Assembly: GCA_020086605.1 (NCBI GenBank)
Contig: JACBWW010000015.1
Coordinates: 13,442,390 to 13,506,389, forward strand
Length of the DNA: 64,000 nt
DNA from: Lanius collurio
Lineage: Eukaryota > Chordata > Aves > Passeriformes > Laniidae
Direction of reading: 5' to 3'
The notes under the pieces are model-generated. The model searched no databases and had not been told where the DNA came from. It was given only the letters and a program-made list of their open reading frames with translations. Positions 63,777-64,000 of the stretch are shown one piece after another. Numbering within the stretch: position 1 is the first letter of the stretch; each line of letters opens with the position of its first letter. The translations under genes and the position numbers were made by a program.

Positions 63777-64000
63777 CTGTGTGCATTACCAAACACTAGA
63801 TTAGCATTGTGTTACAAGATTTATCCTAGGAAGATGTAGCATCTAAAGGTCTTTGTAGGAACCAAATTTATGATGTCTTATTTTAAATTTAAACCTTCAT
63901 TTTAGAAGAACCACACTGATCAACAACCTGTATTTGGAATATAATGCTGCAACACAAAAAAATAACCTGCTTTGGGTATTCAAGACTTTACAGATCCACT
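63777..64000 (-). other. TRIM2: TRIM2 intron (partial)
   Basis: Intronic DNA upstream of the filamin exon, with its acceptor at 63777-63778. The preceding exon is beyond the right edge. Confidence 0.85.

Noticed and set aside
1..64000. tRNA, rRNA, CRISPR or prokaryotic-type systems
   Set aside because: No cloverleaf with box A/B motifs, no rRNA-like stretch and no regularly spaced repeats were seen; spliced genes and CR1 repeats show this is animal nuclear DNA.

Overview
This is a stretch of vertebrate nuclear DNA, most likely from a bird. Two recognisable protein-coding genes, both on the minus strand, are split into short exons by long AT-rich introns with GT-AG splice sites. The dispersed repeats are mostly CR1 LINE fragments, several ending in the ATTCTATGA-type 3' tail typical of birds. 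I saw no operons, CRISPR arrays, rRNA or tRNA genes, so the bulk of the window is intron and intergenic DNA.

Left half (1-33362): the 5' three quarters of MND1, whose product partners HOP2/PSMC3IP in meiotic recombination. Six exons were located by translating the minus strand and checking splice sites and phase: 33360-33362 (only the start ATG), 31152-31217, 30292-30349, 28538-28686, 11997-12071 and 10100-10214. They join in phase to 155 codons plus one base. The last ~50 codons must lie beyond the left edge, since nothing resembling them was found in 1-10099. The start codon sits in a CpG island (about 32880-33540), and a nearly pure G/T tract begins at the island's upstream edge. Introns hold CR1 pieces (about 1740-2350, 17600-18590, 22095-22205, 27530-28070) and two striking perfect inverted repeats (2878-2925 and 30897-30946).

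Middle (about 33450-42675): the interval between the two tandem genes. It contains a short endogenous-retrovirus LTR with a polypurine tract on its inner side (34958-35204, minus sense), an unexplained open frame ending directly on an AATAAA (36162-36620), and the presumed 3' UTR of TRIM2 with candidate poly(A) signals near 38430 and a (CA)n microsatellite.

Right half (42676-64000): the last seven coding exons of TRIM2, a neuronal RING-type E3 ubiquitin ligase. They encode 509 C-terminal residues: the end of the coiled coil, the filamin/ABP280 repeat, a basic linker and all six NHL beta-propeller blades. The RING and B-box exons lie beyond the right edge. TRIM2 introns contain CR1 3' ends, two MIR/CORE-SINE-like remnants and simple repeats.

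The order TRIM2 then MND1 on one strand matches the arrangement I know from human chromosome 4q31. The two products work in unrelated pathways (neuronal ubiquitination and meiotic strand exchange); nothing here suggests joint function. I did not find a convincing new biological system. The most notable unexplained signals are the two long perfect inverted repeats, the strand-asymmetric G/T tract abutting the MND1 promoter, a stem-loop beside a TRIM2 5' splice site, and the LTR between the two genes.
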